A DNA stretch of 53,882 nucleotides from contig DATKMQ010000003.1 of assembly GCA_035541755.1 (NCBI GenBank), positions 1 through 53,882 on the forward strand. The letters are read 5' to 3'. Both the position numbers and the translations under genes were made by a program. Below are positions 17,094 to 25,649 of this stretch, piece after piece; positions within the stretch are counted from its first letter, which is position 1, and every line of letters begins with the position of its first letter. Below the pieces are notes generated by a model that did no database searches, had not been told where the DNA came from, and saw only the letters and a program-made list of their open reading frames with translations. The stretch comes from Syntrophorhabdaceae bacterium. GTDB taxonomy: Bacteria > Desulfobacterota > Syntrophorhabdia > Syntrophorhabdales > Syntrophorhabdaceae.

Positions 17094-18254
17094 ATGGATT
17101 TCAAACTCACTTATGAACAAGAGGCCATCCAAAAAGCCGCGCAGGAGTTCGCCAAGGGCGAGTTCGACAGGGACCTTGCCCTCGAACACGAAAAGACCCA
17201 CACGTTTCCCTATGAAATATGGAGGAAGGCCTGCGAACTCGGTTTTGTGGGCATTCACTACCCCGAAGAATATGGAGGCCAGGGTTACGGCGTGCTGGAA
17301 AACGCTCTCGTGACGGAGGCCTTTTGCCGACAAGATTCCGGGCTGGGCATGGCCTTGAGCGCAGCCGACTCATCAGCAGAGATGATTCTCCGCCACGGCA
17401 CCAAAGAACAGAAGGAAAAATACTTAACCGCCGTGGCCCAGGGTAGTGCCCTGTCAAGCGGCGCCTTCACCGAGCCGGACCACGGCAGTGACATTACTTG
17501 TCTCAGCACAACGGCTGTGAAAAATGGCGAAGAGTTCATCTTAAACGGCACAAAGACCTTCATCACAAACGGACCGGTTAGTGCCTTCGTTATCGTTCTC
17601 TGTCAAACAGACCCCGACGCGAAGCCCACTTACCGGGGCCAGTCGGCCGTTATCGTCGATCAGGGCACACAGGGGTTCACTGCCTCTGACATCGGGGAGA
17701 AAATGGGCAACAGGATGGTCCCGACCGGAGAGCTTTCTTTCAACGAGGTGAGAGTCCCTAAATCGAGCCTCCTGGGGCAAGAAAACAGAGGCTTCTATCA
17801 GGCAATGGAACTCTTCGAAGAGATGCGGATTGAGGTAGCGGCTCAATCTTTAGGAATAGCTGAGGGGGCTTTCGACCGGGCGTTGACCCATATGAAGGAG
17901 AGAAAACAATTCGGCAGAAGACTCGAGGAATTTCAGACTATTCAGCACAAACTGGCCGATATGGTGATCAAGATAGAAACGGCGAGGCTCGTTGTCTATC
18001 GTGCCGCATGGAATCTCGATCAGGGGATAGTCGATCCCAAACTCACCTCCGTGGCCAAGGCGTATGCAAGTCGCGCGGCCGTTGAAGTAGCCGACGAAGC
18101 GATCCAGATCCACGGAGGATACGGCTACATGCTGGAATACGAAGTCGAGAGGTTCTATCGGGACGCACGGTTGGCGGGAATCTACGGCGGAACGAACGAA
18201 ATCCAAAAGAATATTATTGCAAATTCGCTGCTTAAGAGATTCAACAGGGGTTAA
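17094..18254 (+). CDS. Acyl-CoA dehydrogenase (third copy, non-canonical base)
   Basis: This 386-residue acyl-CoA dehydrogenase has FTEPDHGSD (125-133), LNGTKTFITNG, RKQFGRRLEEFQ, IHGGYGY and YGGTNEIQ. Gly365 replaces the MCAD catalytic Glu and Met244 occupies the helix-G site of isovaleryl-CoA dehydrogenase, although Glu242 and Glu243 are adjacent. Asp81 (CRQDSG) might act as the base, as an Asp in this region has been proposed for the cyclohexanecarboxyl-CoA dehydrogenases of syntrophs; that comparison is from memory. The gene follows the PrpD-family gene after 91 bases and precedes the transporter genes. It presumably feeds the EtfAB encoded upstream. Confidence 0.87.
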   Translation: MDFKLTYEQEAIQKAAQEFAKGEFDRDLALEHEKTHTFPYEIWRKACELGFVGIHYPEEYGGQGYGVLENALVTEAFCRQDSGLGMALSAADSSAEMILRHGTKEQKEKYLTAVAQGSALSSGAFTEPDHGSDITCLSTTAVKNGEEFILNGTKTFITNGPVSAFVIVLCQTDPDAKPTYRGQSAVIVDQGTQGFTASDIGEKMGNRMVPTGELSFNEVRVPKSSLLGQENRGFYQAMELFEEMRIEVAAQSLGIAEGAFDRALTHMKERKQFGRRLEEFQTIQHKLADMVIKIETARLVVYRAAWNLDQGIVDPKLTSVAKAYASRAAVEVADEAIQIHGGYGYMLEYEVERFYRDARLAGIYGGTNEIQKNIIANSLLKRFNRG

Positions 18255-18301
18255 GGCGCTTATGATCAGGTGGCGCAATCCATACGGGAGGTAGCAATAA
18301 A

Positions 18302-18772
18302 GTGAAGAAGGAAAATCTCATTGTTACGTGCTTTTGGCTAGCACTGGGCGTTTTTGTCGTATCCTATTCCTACAGATTGGGTCTTGGGCAAATCCACACT
18401 CCGGGCCCAGGGCTATTCCCCTTTGCCGTTGGGGGCCTCTTTATACTGCTTTCTTTGTTTAAGCTTTTGGTCGCATTGGTCAAGAAAGTTAAGGATGATG
18501 AGGAGCAAAAGACAGGCGTGTCGGCACTTAACGTGGGCAAACTATGCCTGGTTGTAGCTTCCCTTTTCGCTTACGGCATACTTTTAGAGCCGCTCGGTTA
18601 TATTATCACCACCTTCTTCATTATGGCCGTCCTGTTCTTTGCATCGGGCTATAAGAGCTGGTCTAAAGCACTCGGCTACTCGGCCATCGTAGTCGTCGCA
18701 ACTTATTTCATGTTCACGTATCTCGGTACGCGGTTTCCCCCTGGCGTTCTCCGGTATTTTGGTATGTATTGA
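18302..18772 (+). CDS. tctB: Tripartite tricarboxylate transporter, small membrane subunit TctB
   Basis: This 156-residue protein has four predicted membrane segments (about 8-25, 38-58, 78-98 and 105-145), a typical size and layout for TctB. It starts with GTG at 18302 behind GGGAGG. Together with TctA (next gene) and a TctC binding protein it forms a secondary transporter for tri- or dicarboxylates and other acids. The tctA start lies 19 bases downstream of its stop. Confidence 0.85.
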   Translation: MKKENLIVTCFWLALGVFVVSYSYRLGLGQIHTPGPGLFPFAVGGLFILLSLFKLLVALVKKVKDDEEQKTGVSALNVGKLCLVVASLFAYGILLEPLGYIITTFFIMAVLFFASGYKSWSKALGYSAIVVVATYFMFTYLGTRFPPGVLRYFGMY

Positions 18773-18791
18773 TCTTTCCCGAGGAGGAAGA

Positions 18792-20306
18792 ATGGACATA
18801 TTCGGCGGTCTGCTTTCCGGTTTTCATAACGTGTTTCAGCCTCAAGTGCTGTTCTACTGCTTCGTGGGTGTATTCATAGGGACCCTTGTGGGCGTGCTTC
18901 CAGGCATCGGCCCGGTTGGCGCCATGTCGATTCTTCTGCCTTCGACCTTTGGCCTGCCCCCGGCCACCTCCATCATTATGCTTGCCGGTATTTATTACGG
19001 AGCACAGTACGGCGGCTCAACAACCTCTATCCTCGTAAACATTCCTGGAGAGGCTTCTTCGGTCGTCACCTGCATCGACGGGTACCAAATGGCCAAGCGA
19101 GGCCGAGCCGGTCCAGCCCTCGGCATATCTGCTTTCGGATCCTTTATCGGGGGAACGTTCAGTATTATCGCGCTTATGTTCCTCGTTTATCCTCTCGCCG
19201 GTGTGGCCGTTAAATTTGGCCCCCCCGAGTTCTTTGCCCTGATGTGTCTTGCCATGACCGTCCTCACCTATCTGACAAGCGGATCGGTCATCAATGCGGT
19301 TTTTATGGTACTTCTCGGGCTGATCCTCGGCGTCGTAGGTATGGACCCTATTTCCGGCATGCCCCGTTTTGTCTTTGGGTGTACGACCCTTCTTGACGGG
19401 GTGGGCATGGTGCCCGTGGTGATGGGCCTGTTCGGCATCGCTGAAGTGCTCACCAACCTCGACGAATCCCAGGGAAAAGTCATGTTCCAAACCAGAGTAA
19501 AAGACCTCTTCCCGAATCTGCAAGACTGGAAGAGGTCTATCGGTCCTATATGGCGAGCGTCGGTCATGGGTTTCTTTCTTGGCATTCTCCCCGGTGGCGG
19601 CGCAGCCATGTCTACCTTTCTCTCCTATACAACAGAGAAGAGACTTTCCAAGCACCCCGAGGAGTTCGGTCATGGCGCTATCGAAGGTGTTGCAGGACCT
19701 GAAACGGCGAACAATGCCGCGGCAGGCGGGGCCTTCGTGCCGCTACTTGCCCTGGGAATTCCTCCAACGGCGATCATGGCGCTTCTCTTGGGGGCGCTCG
19801 TGATTCACGGCGTGACCCCTGGGCCTCTGCTTCTTTCCCAGCATCCCGAGATATTCTGGGGTGTCGTTGCCAGCATGTACATAGGAAACGTTATGTTGCT
19901 CGGGCTCAATCTTCCTCTTATCGGTATGTGGGTGAAGGTGTTGAAGATACCTTACAGGCTCCTCATGCCACTCATCCTTTTGTGCTGTCTGATCGGCTCA
20001 TATGCGGAAAATGAGAGCGGTATGAGCATTGTCATCATGGTCATTTTCGGCGTTGTCGGCTATATATTACGAAAATTTCACTTCGAATCGGCCCCTCTGA
20101 TTTTAGCGTTCATCCTGGGACCTATTATGGAGACGAATTTCCGTAATTCTTTGATCATGTCCGATGGGAGTTTCGCTATTTTCGTCACAAAACCCATTTC
20201 GCTCATACTGCTCATCATCTCAGCGCTTCTGTTCATGTCCACGGGCTTCTCGACGTATCGCAAGACGAAAACTAAGGTCATAGACGAATCTGAGAGTGAG
20301 GGATAG
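18792..20306 (+). CDS. tctA: Tripartite tricarboxylate transporter, large permease subunit TctA
   Basis: This 504-residue polytopic membrane protein has the two family signatures: GVLPGIGPVGAMS near residue 35 and GILPGGGAAMSTFLSYTTEK near residue 262, each probably lining the transport path. The ATG at 18792 is chosen because GAGGAGG lies at 18780-18786; an upstream in-frame codon would overlap tctB. The order TctB-TctA-TctC-TctC is typical apart from the doubled binding protein. Substrate specificity lies mainly with the periplasmic subunits and cannot be assigned, but the neighbours suggest an organic polycarboxylate. Confidence 0.92.
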   Translation: MDIFGGLLSGFHNVFQPQVLFYCFVGVFIGTLVGVLPGIGPVGAMSILLPSTFGLPPATSIIMLAGIYYGAQYGGSTTSILVNIPGEASSVVTCIDGYQMAKRGRAGPALGISAFGSFIGGTFSIIALMFLVYPLAGVAVKFGPPEFFALMCLAMTVLTYLTSGSVINAVFMVLLGLILGVVGMDPISGMPRFVFGCTTLLDGVGMVPVVMGLFGIAEVLTNLDESQGKVMFQTRVKDLFPNLQDWKRSIGPIWRASVMGFFLGILPGGGAAMSTFLSYTTEKRLSKHPEEFGHGAIEGVAGPETANNAAAGGAFVPLLALGIPPTAIMALLLGALVIHGVTPGPLLLSQHPEIFWGVVASMYIGNVMLLGLNLPLIGMWVKVLKIPYRLLMPLILLCCLIGSYAENESGMSIVIMVIFGVVGYILRKFHFESAPLILAFILGPIMETNFRNSLIMSDGSFAIFVTKPISLILLIISALLFMSTGFSTYRKTKTKVIDESESEG

Positions 20307-20382
20307 ATAGGGTATACCATTAGAAAAAAAGTTATAATCAACGTAGGCAATGTAACCAAAGAAAACCATAAGGGAGGTAACC

Positions 20383-21366
20383 ATGAGAAAAAAATCCTTG
20401 ATCGGCCTTGTACTCGTTGTAGCGTTTGCTCTCTGCCTCGGCCTAGATATGGCCAAACCAGTCTGGGCTCAACAAAAATTTCCATCTCGACCCATAACAA
20501 TCTTCGTCACCTTTGCGCCCGGCGGTATCTCCGACATCACCGCGCGCATCTGGGCGCGATTCATGGAGAAATATCTCCCTGGAGCCACAGTGGTGGTTGA
20601 CCATAAACCCGGTGGTGGAGGCGTCGTGGGTTACACCTTTGTTGCCAACGCCCGGCCCGATGGGTACACGCTTTTGAATTCCGGCGACTTCTTCACTCCT
20701 ATTCTGGAAGGAACAGCCACTTACAAAGTCGAGGATCTGGCTGTCATTGCTCAGGTTGCTCTCAACGGATGCGTCTTGGCCGTAGGTCCAGACGCGCCAT
20801 GGAAGACCTTCCAGGAATTTGTGGATTACGCAAAGAAGAATCCTGGCGCTAAGTGGGCGCATCAGGGGGTCGGCACCTCGGTCTATTTCAGAACGCAGAA
20901 CCTCAATAAACAGGCCGGATTGAAATTGATCGGCGTACCCATGAAAGGAGATTCGGAGATCATTTCGGCCCTTCTCGGAAAACACGTGGCCATAGGCAGT
21001 CTAAGTGCGGGCATGGCAAAAGCCCAGGCAGACGCCGGTAAACTGCGGATCCTTTTCAGCTTCGACCAGGCCAAGGGGTTCGGACTCGATCCTTCTCTCC
21101 CGTATATGGCCACAATGTTCCCTAATGCTCCGGATATTGAGGTCGGACTCTATCTCGTAGCCCCCAAGAACACCCCCAAGGACGTTATGGACATTTTAGA
21201 GAAGACCCTGGAAAAGATGACGAAAGATCCGGAGTTTATTTCCGAAACCATGAGAATCAATCAGATGGTGAGCTTTGTTCCCGGCAAGGTCGTTATGGAA
21301 CAAAGGATACCCAAGAAGATGGAACTTGTACGGTCCATTATGAAGGAGGAAGGCCTCATTAAATAG
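20383..21366 (+). CDS. tctC: TctC-type periplasmic solute-binding protein (first copy)
   Basis: This 327-residue Bug/TctC family protein has a Sec signal peptide (MRKKS, hydrophobic core, WAQQ cleavage region near residue 31). It carries the family features ARIWARFMEKYLPGATVVVDHKPGGGG and ANARPDGYTLLNSG. It delivers the acid to TctAB. GGGAGG lies before the ATG. A TATAAT at 20333-20338 in the 76-base gap after tctA might provide a separate promoter that raises binding-protein levels, but its -35 is poor. Confidence 0.9.
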   Translation: MRKKSLIGLVLVVAFALCLGLDMAKPVWAQQKFPSRPITIFVTFAPGGISDITARIWARFMEKYLPGATVVVDHKPGGGGVVGYTFVANARPDGYTLLNSGDFFTPILEGTATYKVEDLAVIAQVALNGCVLAVGPDAPWKTFQEFVDYAKKNPGAKWAHQGVGTSVYFRTQNLNKQAGLKLIGVPMKGDSEIISALLGKHVAIGSLSAGMAKAQADAGKLRILFSFDQAKGFGLDPSLPYMATMFPNAPDIEVGLYLVAPKNTPKDVMDILEKTLEKMTKDPEFISETMRINQMVSFVPGKVVMEQRIPKKMELVRSIMKEEGLIK

Positions 21367-21490
21367 GGCCACGCCATGTTCCGCTACAGGAGGCCGATAC
21401 TTATGTGCCGCCGCTAATGCCTGTTCTCGAACGCGCAGCGCATGCTATGACTCGCACGGGTCTTACCCATGGTATGGAGGAATTGAGACT

Positions 21491-22453
21491 ATGATAAAGA
21501 AGATGATCTTCGGTATTCTGATTTTGGTGCTCATGGCTGGCCTGCTTTGCGGGAGCCTACGGGCGCAACAGAAATATCCTGCCCATCAGATTGAGATCCT
21601 TTGCGGTTTTGCACCGGGGACCGGTCCTGACATCCTCAATCGTATCCTCGCTCATCACCTCGAAAAACAGCTCGGCGTCACCGTTGTGCCCGTGAACAAG
21701 ACCGGAGGTGGTGGTGTGGTGGCGATCACCACAGAAGCCACCGCCCGCCCGGACGGTTACACCATTCTCAATACAGGGGACTATATCATCCCTGTGCTTA
21801 CCGGGCAGGCCGGTTACGCTATCGAAGATTTGCGCGTCGCCGCCCAAGTCGCCCTGAACGGGACGGTTCTCATCGTCCCGGCCGATTCTCCCTGGAGGAC
21901 CTTTCAGGATTTTATGGACTACGCTAAGAAAAACCCTGGGATCAAATACTGTCATCCGGGGGTTGGGACCATGGCTGCTATGAGAATGGAAAACATGAAC
22001 AGACAGGGCGGGCTTAAACTCATAGGTGTCCCCGTTCAGGAGGTGGTTGCCTCGGTCCTGGGAAAACATGTGCCTATCGGCCTCACCAGCAATGCCACGG
22101 CAAAACCTCTGGTGGAAGCAGGAAAAATTAGGATCCTTTTCAGTTTTGACCCGGCCAAAGATTTCGGGCTCGATCCTTCAATCCCGGACTTCACAAAGGT
22201 CTTTGGCAAGGACGTGCCTGACATCGAAGTGGCTACCTACCTGGCTGTTCAGGCAAAAACTCCTCCGGAAATCGTCACGGTTCTCGAGAGGGCAATAGAA
22301 AATATCTCGAAAGATCCGGAATTTGTCAATGAACTTATGAGGAACAATTTCAGGGCGAGTTTCGCCCCCGGCAAGGTGGTCATGGAACAAAAGATTCCCA
22401 AGAAACTCACTCTCATAAAGGCTATCTTGCAGACCGCCGCGCCTGCTAAATAG
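21491..22453 (+). CDS. tctC: TctC-type periplasmic solute-binding protein (second copy)
   Basis: This 320-residue paralogue of the gene before it has a signal peptide (MIKKM, hydrophobic core, RAQQ near residue 28) and the same landmarks, KTGGGG and ATARPDGYTILNTG. The two proteins share long stretches (for example VVMEQ-IPKK near the C-terminus) and probably arose by duplication. With only one TctAB pair here, the second binding protein may widen the substrate range. AGGAATT precedes the ATG. The 124-base gap before it shows no gene. Confidence 0.9.
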   Translation: MIKKMIFGILILVLMAGLLCGSLRAQQKYPAHQIEILCGFAPGTGPDILNRILAHHLEKQLGVTVVPVNKTGGGGVVAITTEATARPDGYTILNTGDYIIPVLTGQAGYAIEDLRVAAQVALNGTVLIVPADSPWRTFQDFMDYAKKNPGIKYCHPGVGTMAAMRMENMNRQGGLKLIGVPVQEVVASVLGKHVPIGLTSNATAKPLVEAGKIRILFSFDPAKDFGLDPSIPDFTKVFGKDVPDIEVATYLAVQAKTPPEIVTVLERAIENISKDPEFVNELMRNNFRASFAPGKVVMEQKIPKKLTLIKAILQTAAPAK

Positions 22454-22481
22454 ACGGTGAAACCATGCCTGGCCTGAGACT

Positions 22482-23387
22482 ATGAAATCGATCATTCTCT
22501 ATTTTTCCCAATCGGGAAACACGGCAAAAGTGGCCCGCGCCATCCGCACGGGCGTAAGCAAGATTGCACGACGGTGCGACATAGCGGTCCTCCCGCACGC
22601 AGATATGAGAAGTCTTGAGAGCTACGATTTAATTGGCGTGGGAAGCCCCGTATGGAATGGGGTGCCCCTCCATGTGAAACGCTTTGTCGATGCCCTGCCC
22701 CGACTCACGGGCAAACATACGTTCACGTTCTGCACCCACGGAACAGTATACGTGCGTTTTTTTCCGACCATGGTAAGGCTCCTCATGAAAAAGGGCCTGG
22801 TGGTCGTGGGAACCGGTCATTGGTACGGGAGTGTGAACCACCCTCTTTTTCCTAAACCCTACTTAACCGATGGCCATCCTGATGAGATAGACTTGACCGA
22901 AGCCGAACGCTTCGGCGAAAGCATGGTGGAGATCAGCGAGCGGATTGCGGCCGGCGAGACCGGTCTCATCCCCGCTGTTCCCCCCATGCCGCCGCCGAGG
23001 ACGTTGAAGAGGCCCATGGCCCACATGAAATTCCACACCCAAAAGTGCAGATATCCTGAGTGCACACTGTGTATGGAGCACTGCCGCCTAAGGGTCATCG
23101 ATCTGTCGGTCTCGCCCCCTATTTTTCCCAGCAAATGTCAGCCCTGCTATTTCTGCGAAATGATCTGTCCTACGGGGGCGATAGAAATCGATTACCAGGC
23201 CGACTCCCTGCTCGAGACGGGCCGGGCAAGAAGTATGTTCGTTGATGCCCTTGGTGAAGCCGAAGCCCAGGGTCGATTCCGGAGATTGATTCCCAGGGAA
23301 CAGATCGGCTGGACCACCCCATTCTACAAGGTTTATGATAAGCATCCACGCTACGTGATTCCCGAAAACGATTATGAAGCGGAGTGA
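22482..23387 (+). CDS. Flavodoxin-ferredoxin fusion (EFR1-type electron carrier)
   Basis: This 301-residue protein has an N-terminal flavodoxin-like domain with the FMN phosphate loop SQSGNTAKVA (residues 10-19) and GSPVWNGVPLHVKRF. Its C-terminal domain has two cysteine groups for [4Fe-4S] clusters: CRYPECTLCMEHC (about 187-199) and CQPCYFCEMICP (about 219-230). It is likely a cytoplasmic low-potential electron carrier. The gene starts 28 bases after tctC and is followed after 15 bases by the enoate/dienoyl-CoA reductase-like gene, so it may supply that enzyme or the FMN/Fe-S protein at 9650. Confidence 0.83.
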   Translation: MKSIILYFSQSGNTAKVARAIRTGVSKIARRCDIAVLPHADMRSLESYDLIGVGSPVWNGVPLHVKRFVDALPRLTGKHTFTFCTHGTVYVRFFPTMVRLLMKKGLVVVGTGHWYGSVNHPLFPKPYLTDGHPDEIDLTEAERFGESMVEISERIAAGETGLIPAVPPMPPPRTLKRPMAHMKFHTQKCRYPECTLCMEHCRLRVIDLSVSPPIFPSKCQPCYFCEMICPTGAIEIDYQADSLLETGRARSMFVDALGEAEAQGRFRRLIPREQIGWTTPFYKVYDKHPRYVIPENDYEAE

Positions 23388-23402
23388 TTTGGCCCGGCGC
23401 AT

Positions 23403-25421
23403 ATGAGACATATCTATAAAGATAAAACGGGTGACCACTATCGCAAACTCTTTGAGCCGATAAATATCGGTAAAATCACCCTGAAGAACAGGATAGCCAT
23501 GGCGCCCATGGGGCTTTTAGGACTCACCGATCGAGAAGGAAATCCATCACCTCGTGCCATCGATTACTATATGGAACGGGCTCGCGGCGGGGTCGGCCTC
23601 ATCATCACCGGACTCTTTAAAGTGGAGAATAAGATCGATGTATCCAGGCCATATATGACGCTTATCAGCCATTCTTCTCTCGGTCCCCTGGGCGAGCTTG
23701 GCGAGGCCGTGCACGCCCTCGGCGCAAAGATTTTTATCCAATTAACAGCGGGGTTCGGACGTGTTTCAAGGACACCCACTGCCTTCGGTCAACCCGTTTC
23801 AGCATCTGCGGTTGCGCACTACTCCGATCCTTCGGTCACATGTCGATCTCTTTCCACGGAAGAAGTCGAAATTATCGTCCGGGCTTTTGGTGATGCCGCG
23901 GAAACAGTCGCCACAGCCGGCATGGACGGCATCGAGTTACATGGTCATGAAGGATATCTGCTTGATCAGTTTACCACGGCCCTTTGGAACCAGCGCGTGG
24001 ACAGATACGGCGGGAGTCTTAAAGCAAGGCTCACGTTTCCCATCGAGATAGTGCAGGAAATCAAAAAGCGGATCGGCAATGAATTCCCCGTGGTCTACCG
24101 ATTCGGGCTCAAACATTTCATAAAGGGGCCTAACAGGAGTGCCTTCAAAGGAGAGGATTTCGTTGAGCAGGGACGCGACCTTGATGAAGGCGTTAAGATG
24201 GCCCGGCTTTTACAAGGCTCGGGCTTTGACGCGCTCCATGTCGATGCGGGGTCATACGATAGCTGGTATTGGGCTCACCCTCCGATTTATCAAGAACACG
24301 GCTGTATGATAGAAATGGCGGCATCTGCCAAGCAGGCAGTCAGCATCCCTGTCATCGCCGTGGGCAGGTTGGAAAGTCCCGATGTAGCCGAACAGACGCT
24401 AGCATCAGGAAAGGCTGACATTATAGCCCTTGGCAGAGGACTGCTCGCCGAACCGCGTTGGCCCATGATCGTACGGGAAAACAGAAATGAAGACTTGAGA
24501 CCGTGCATCGGATGCCACGATGGGTGCATGGGCAGGTTCTCGACCTTTCGGCCGCTCTGTTGCACGGTGAATCCGGCCGTGGGAAGGGAAAGAGAGTATC
24601 AACTCACTCCAGCCAACACACAAAAAAAAGTTGTTGTAGTCGGCGGTGGAATGGCGGGTATGGAGGCAGCGAGGGCGGCCGCCATCAGGGGCCATTCCAT
24701 AACACTCTACGAAAAGAGTGAGCGCCTTGGCGGGCATGTGATCGAGGCGGCGGTGCCGGAATTCAAAAAGGATCTGAAAAGACTCATCGAGTGGTATGAG
24801 ACGCAACTGAAGAAACTTGATATCGAGATACGACTTGGAATAGAGGCCACCGAACAAGACGTCCTGGAACACAATCCCGATGCGGCGCTCGTCGCTACCG
24901 GATCGGATCACGTCATGCCCGACTTACCGGGCATAGAGAACCGGCAAGTAGTCACGTGCACCGAGCTGCTTGCCGGTAGAAGTACTGCCCATGGCGCAGT
25001 CGTGGTGATAGGCGGCGGGCTTATGGGGTGTGAGACCGCTCTGTGGCTCGCCCAACAGGGCTTAAACGTATCTGTGGTGGAAATGCTGCCGGAGCTCATG
25101 CCGGATGTTCTTCATGCGATACCCCGCATGAACAGGATCATGCTGCTCGATCTCATGACCGCCCATGGCGTCAAAACAATAACGGGCGCAGAGGTTCAGG
25201 AAATAGCCTGTAACAGCGTTATGATCGCCCGAGCATCATTCGAAAAGAACGAGGTTCCAGCCCAGACTGTTGTGATCGCGACAGGCATGCAGCCCCGGGA
25301 TGGTCTGTATAGAGCCCTCAACAACAAAATCGCACACCTCTATGCATTGGGAGACTGTAGGGAGCCGAGAAACATAACCGGGGCAATCTGGGACGGATAT
25401 GAAGTGGGTCGCACCATATGA
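23403..25421 (+). CDS. FMN/[4Fe-4S]/FAD oxidoreductase of the enoate reductase / 2,4-dienoyl-CoA reductase family
   Basis: At 672 residues this is the full three-part enzyme: an FMN-binding TIM barrel (about 12-350, IELHGHEGYLLDQF and RYGGSLKARL), the Fe-S motif CIGCHDGC followed by a further cysteine at RPLCC (about 365-385), and a FAD/NAD(P) domain with VVVVGGGMAGMEAARA (about 407-422) and a second dinucleotide fold VVVIGGGLMGCETALW. Relatives reduce 2-enoates or 2,4-dienoyl-CoAs with NAD(P)H. It closes the plus-strand run with the EFR1-type carrier. Its exact substrate is unknown. The FMN domain is paralogous to the single-domain protein at 9650. Confidence 0.87.
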   Translation: MRHIYKDKTGDHYRKLFEPINIGKITLKNRIAMAPMGLLGLTDREGNPSPRAIDYYMERARGGVGLIITGLFKVENKIDVSRPYMTLISHSSLGPLGELGEAVHALGAKIFIQLTAGFGRVSRTPTAFGQPVSASAVAHYSDPSVTCRSLSTEEVEIIVRAFGDAAETVATAGMDGIELHGHEGYLLDQFTTALWNQRVDRYGGSLKARLTFPIEIVQEIKKRIGNEFPVVYRFGLKHFIKGPNRSAFKGEDFVEQGRDLDEGVKMARLLQGSGFDALHVDAGSYDSWYWAHPPIYQEHGCMIEMAASAKQAVSIPVIAVGRLESPDVAEQTLASGKADIIALGRGLLAEPRWPMIVRENRNEDLRPCIGCHDGCMGRFSTFRPLCCTVNPAVGREREYQLTPANTQKKVVVVGGGMAGMEAARAAAIRGHSITLYEKSERLGGHVIEAAVPEFKKDLKRLIEWYETQLKKLDIEIRLGIEATEQDVLEHNPDAALVATGSDHVMPDLPGIENRQVVTCTELLAGRSTAHGAVVVIGGGLMGCETALWLAQQGLNVSVVEMLPELMPDVLHAIPRMNRIMLLDLMTAHGVKTITGAEVQEIACNSVMIARASFEKNEVPAQTVVIATGMQPRDGLYRALNNKIAHLYALGDCREPRNITGAIWDGYEVGRTI

Positions 25422-25466
25422 TCGGCACACGGAGAGGGTGGGATGGTCCGCATGGTAATAAAAAAG

Positions 25467-25540
25467 CTCCCCGGGCAGGACTCGAACCTGCAACCTACTG
25501 GTTAACAGCCAGCCGCTACTGCCGATTGAGCTACCGGGGA
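25467..25540 (-). tRNA. tRNA-Asn (anticodon GTT)
   Basis: The minus strand from 25540 to 25467 folds as a tRNA: a 7-base acceptor stem TCCCCGG/CCGGGGA with discriminator G, D-arm TAGCTCAATCGGCAG, anticodon stem CTGG/CCAG enclosing CTGTTAA (anticodon GTT), and T-arm GCAGG-TTCGAGT-CCTGC. CCA is not encoded. A run of six T residues after GC directly downstream would end transcription. It lies alone between plus-strand catabolic genes. Confidence 0.95.
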
Positions 25541-25550
25541 ACGGTGTATA

Positions 25551-25580
25551 AATAAACTACAAAAAGATACTTCATGTCAA
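25551..25580 (-). promoter_or_regulatory. Promoter of the tRNA-Asn gene
   Basis: On the minus strand TTGACA (25580-25575) is followed after 18 bases by TTTATT (25556-25551), so transcription would start a few bases before the mature tRNA 5' end at 25540. The -35 is perfect; the -10 matches four of six positions. Confidence 0.6.
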
Positions 25581-25649
25581 GGATTAGGTGGTGCAAAGCA
25601 ATTCCATTATATGGCCGAACTTGGTTAAAGTAAGAAAGGAACTTCTTTT

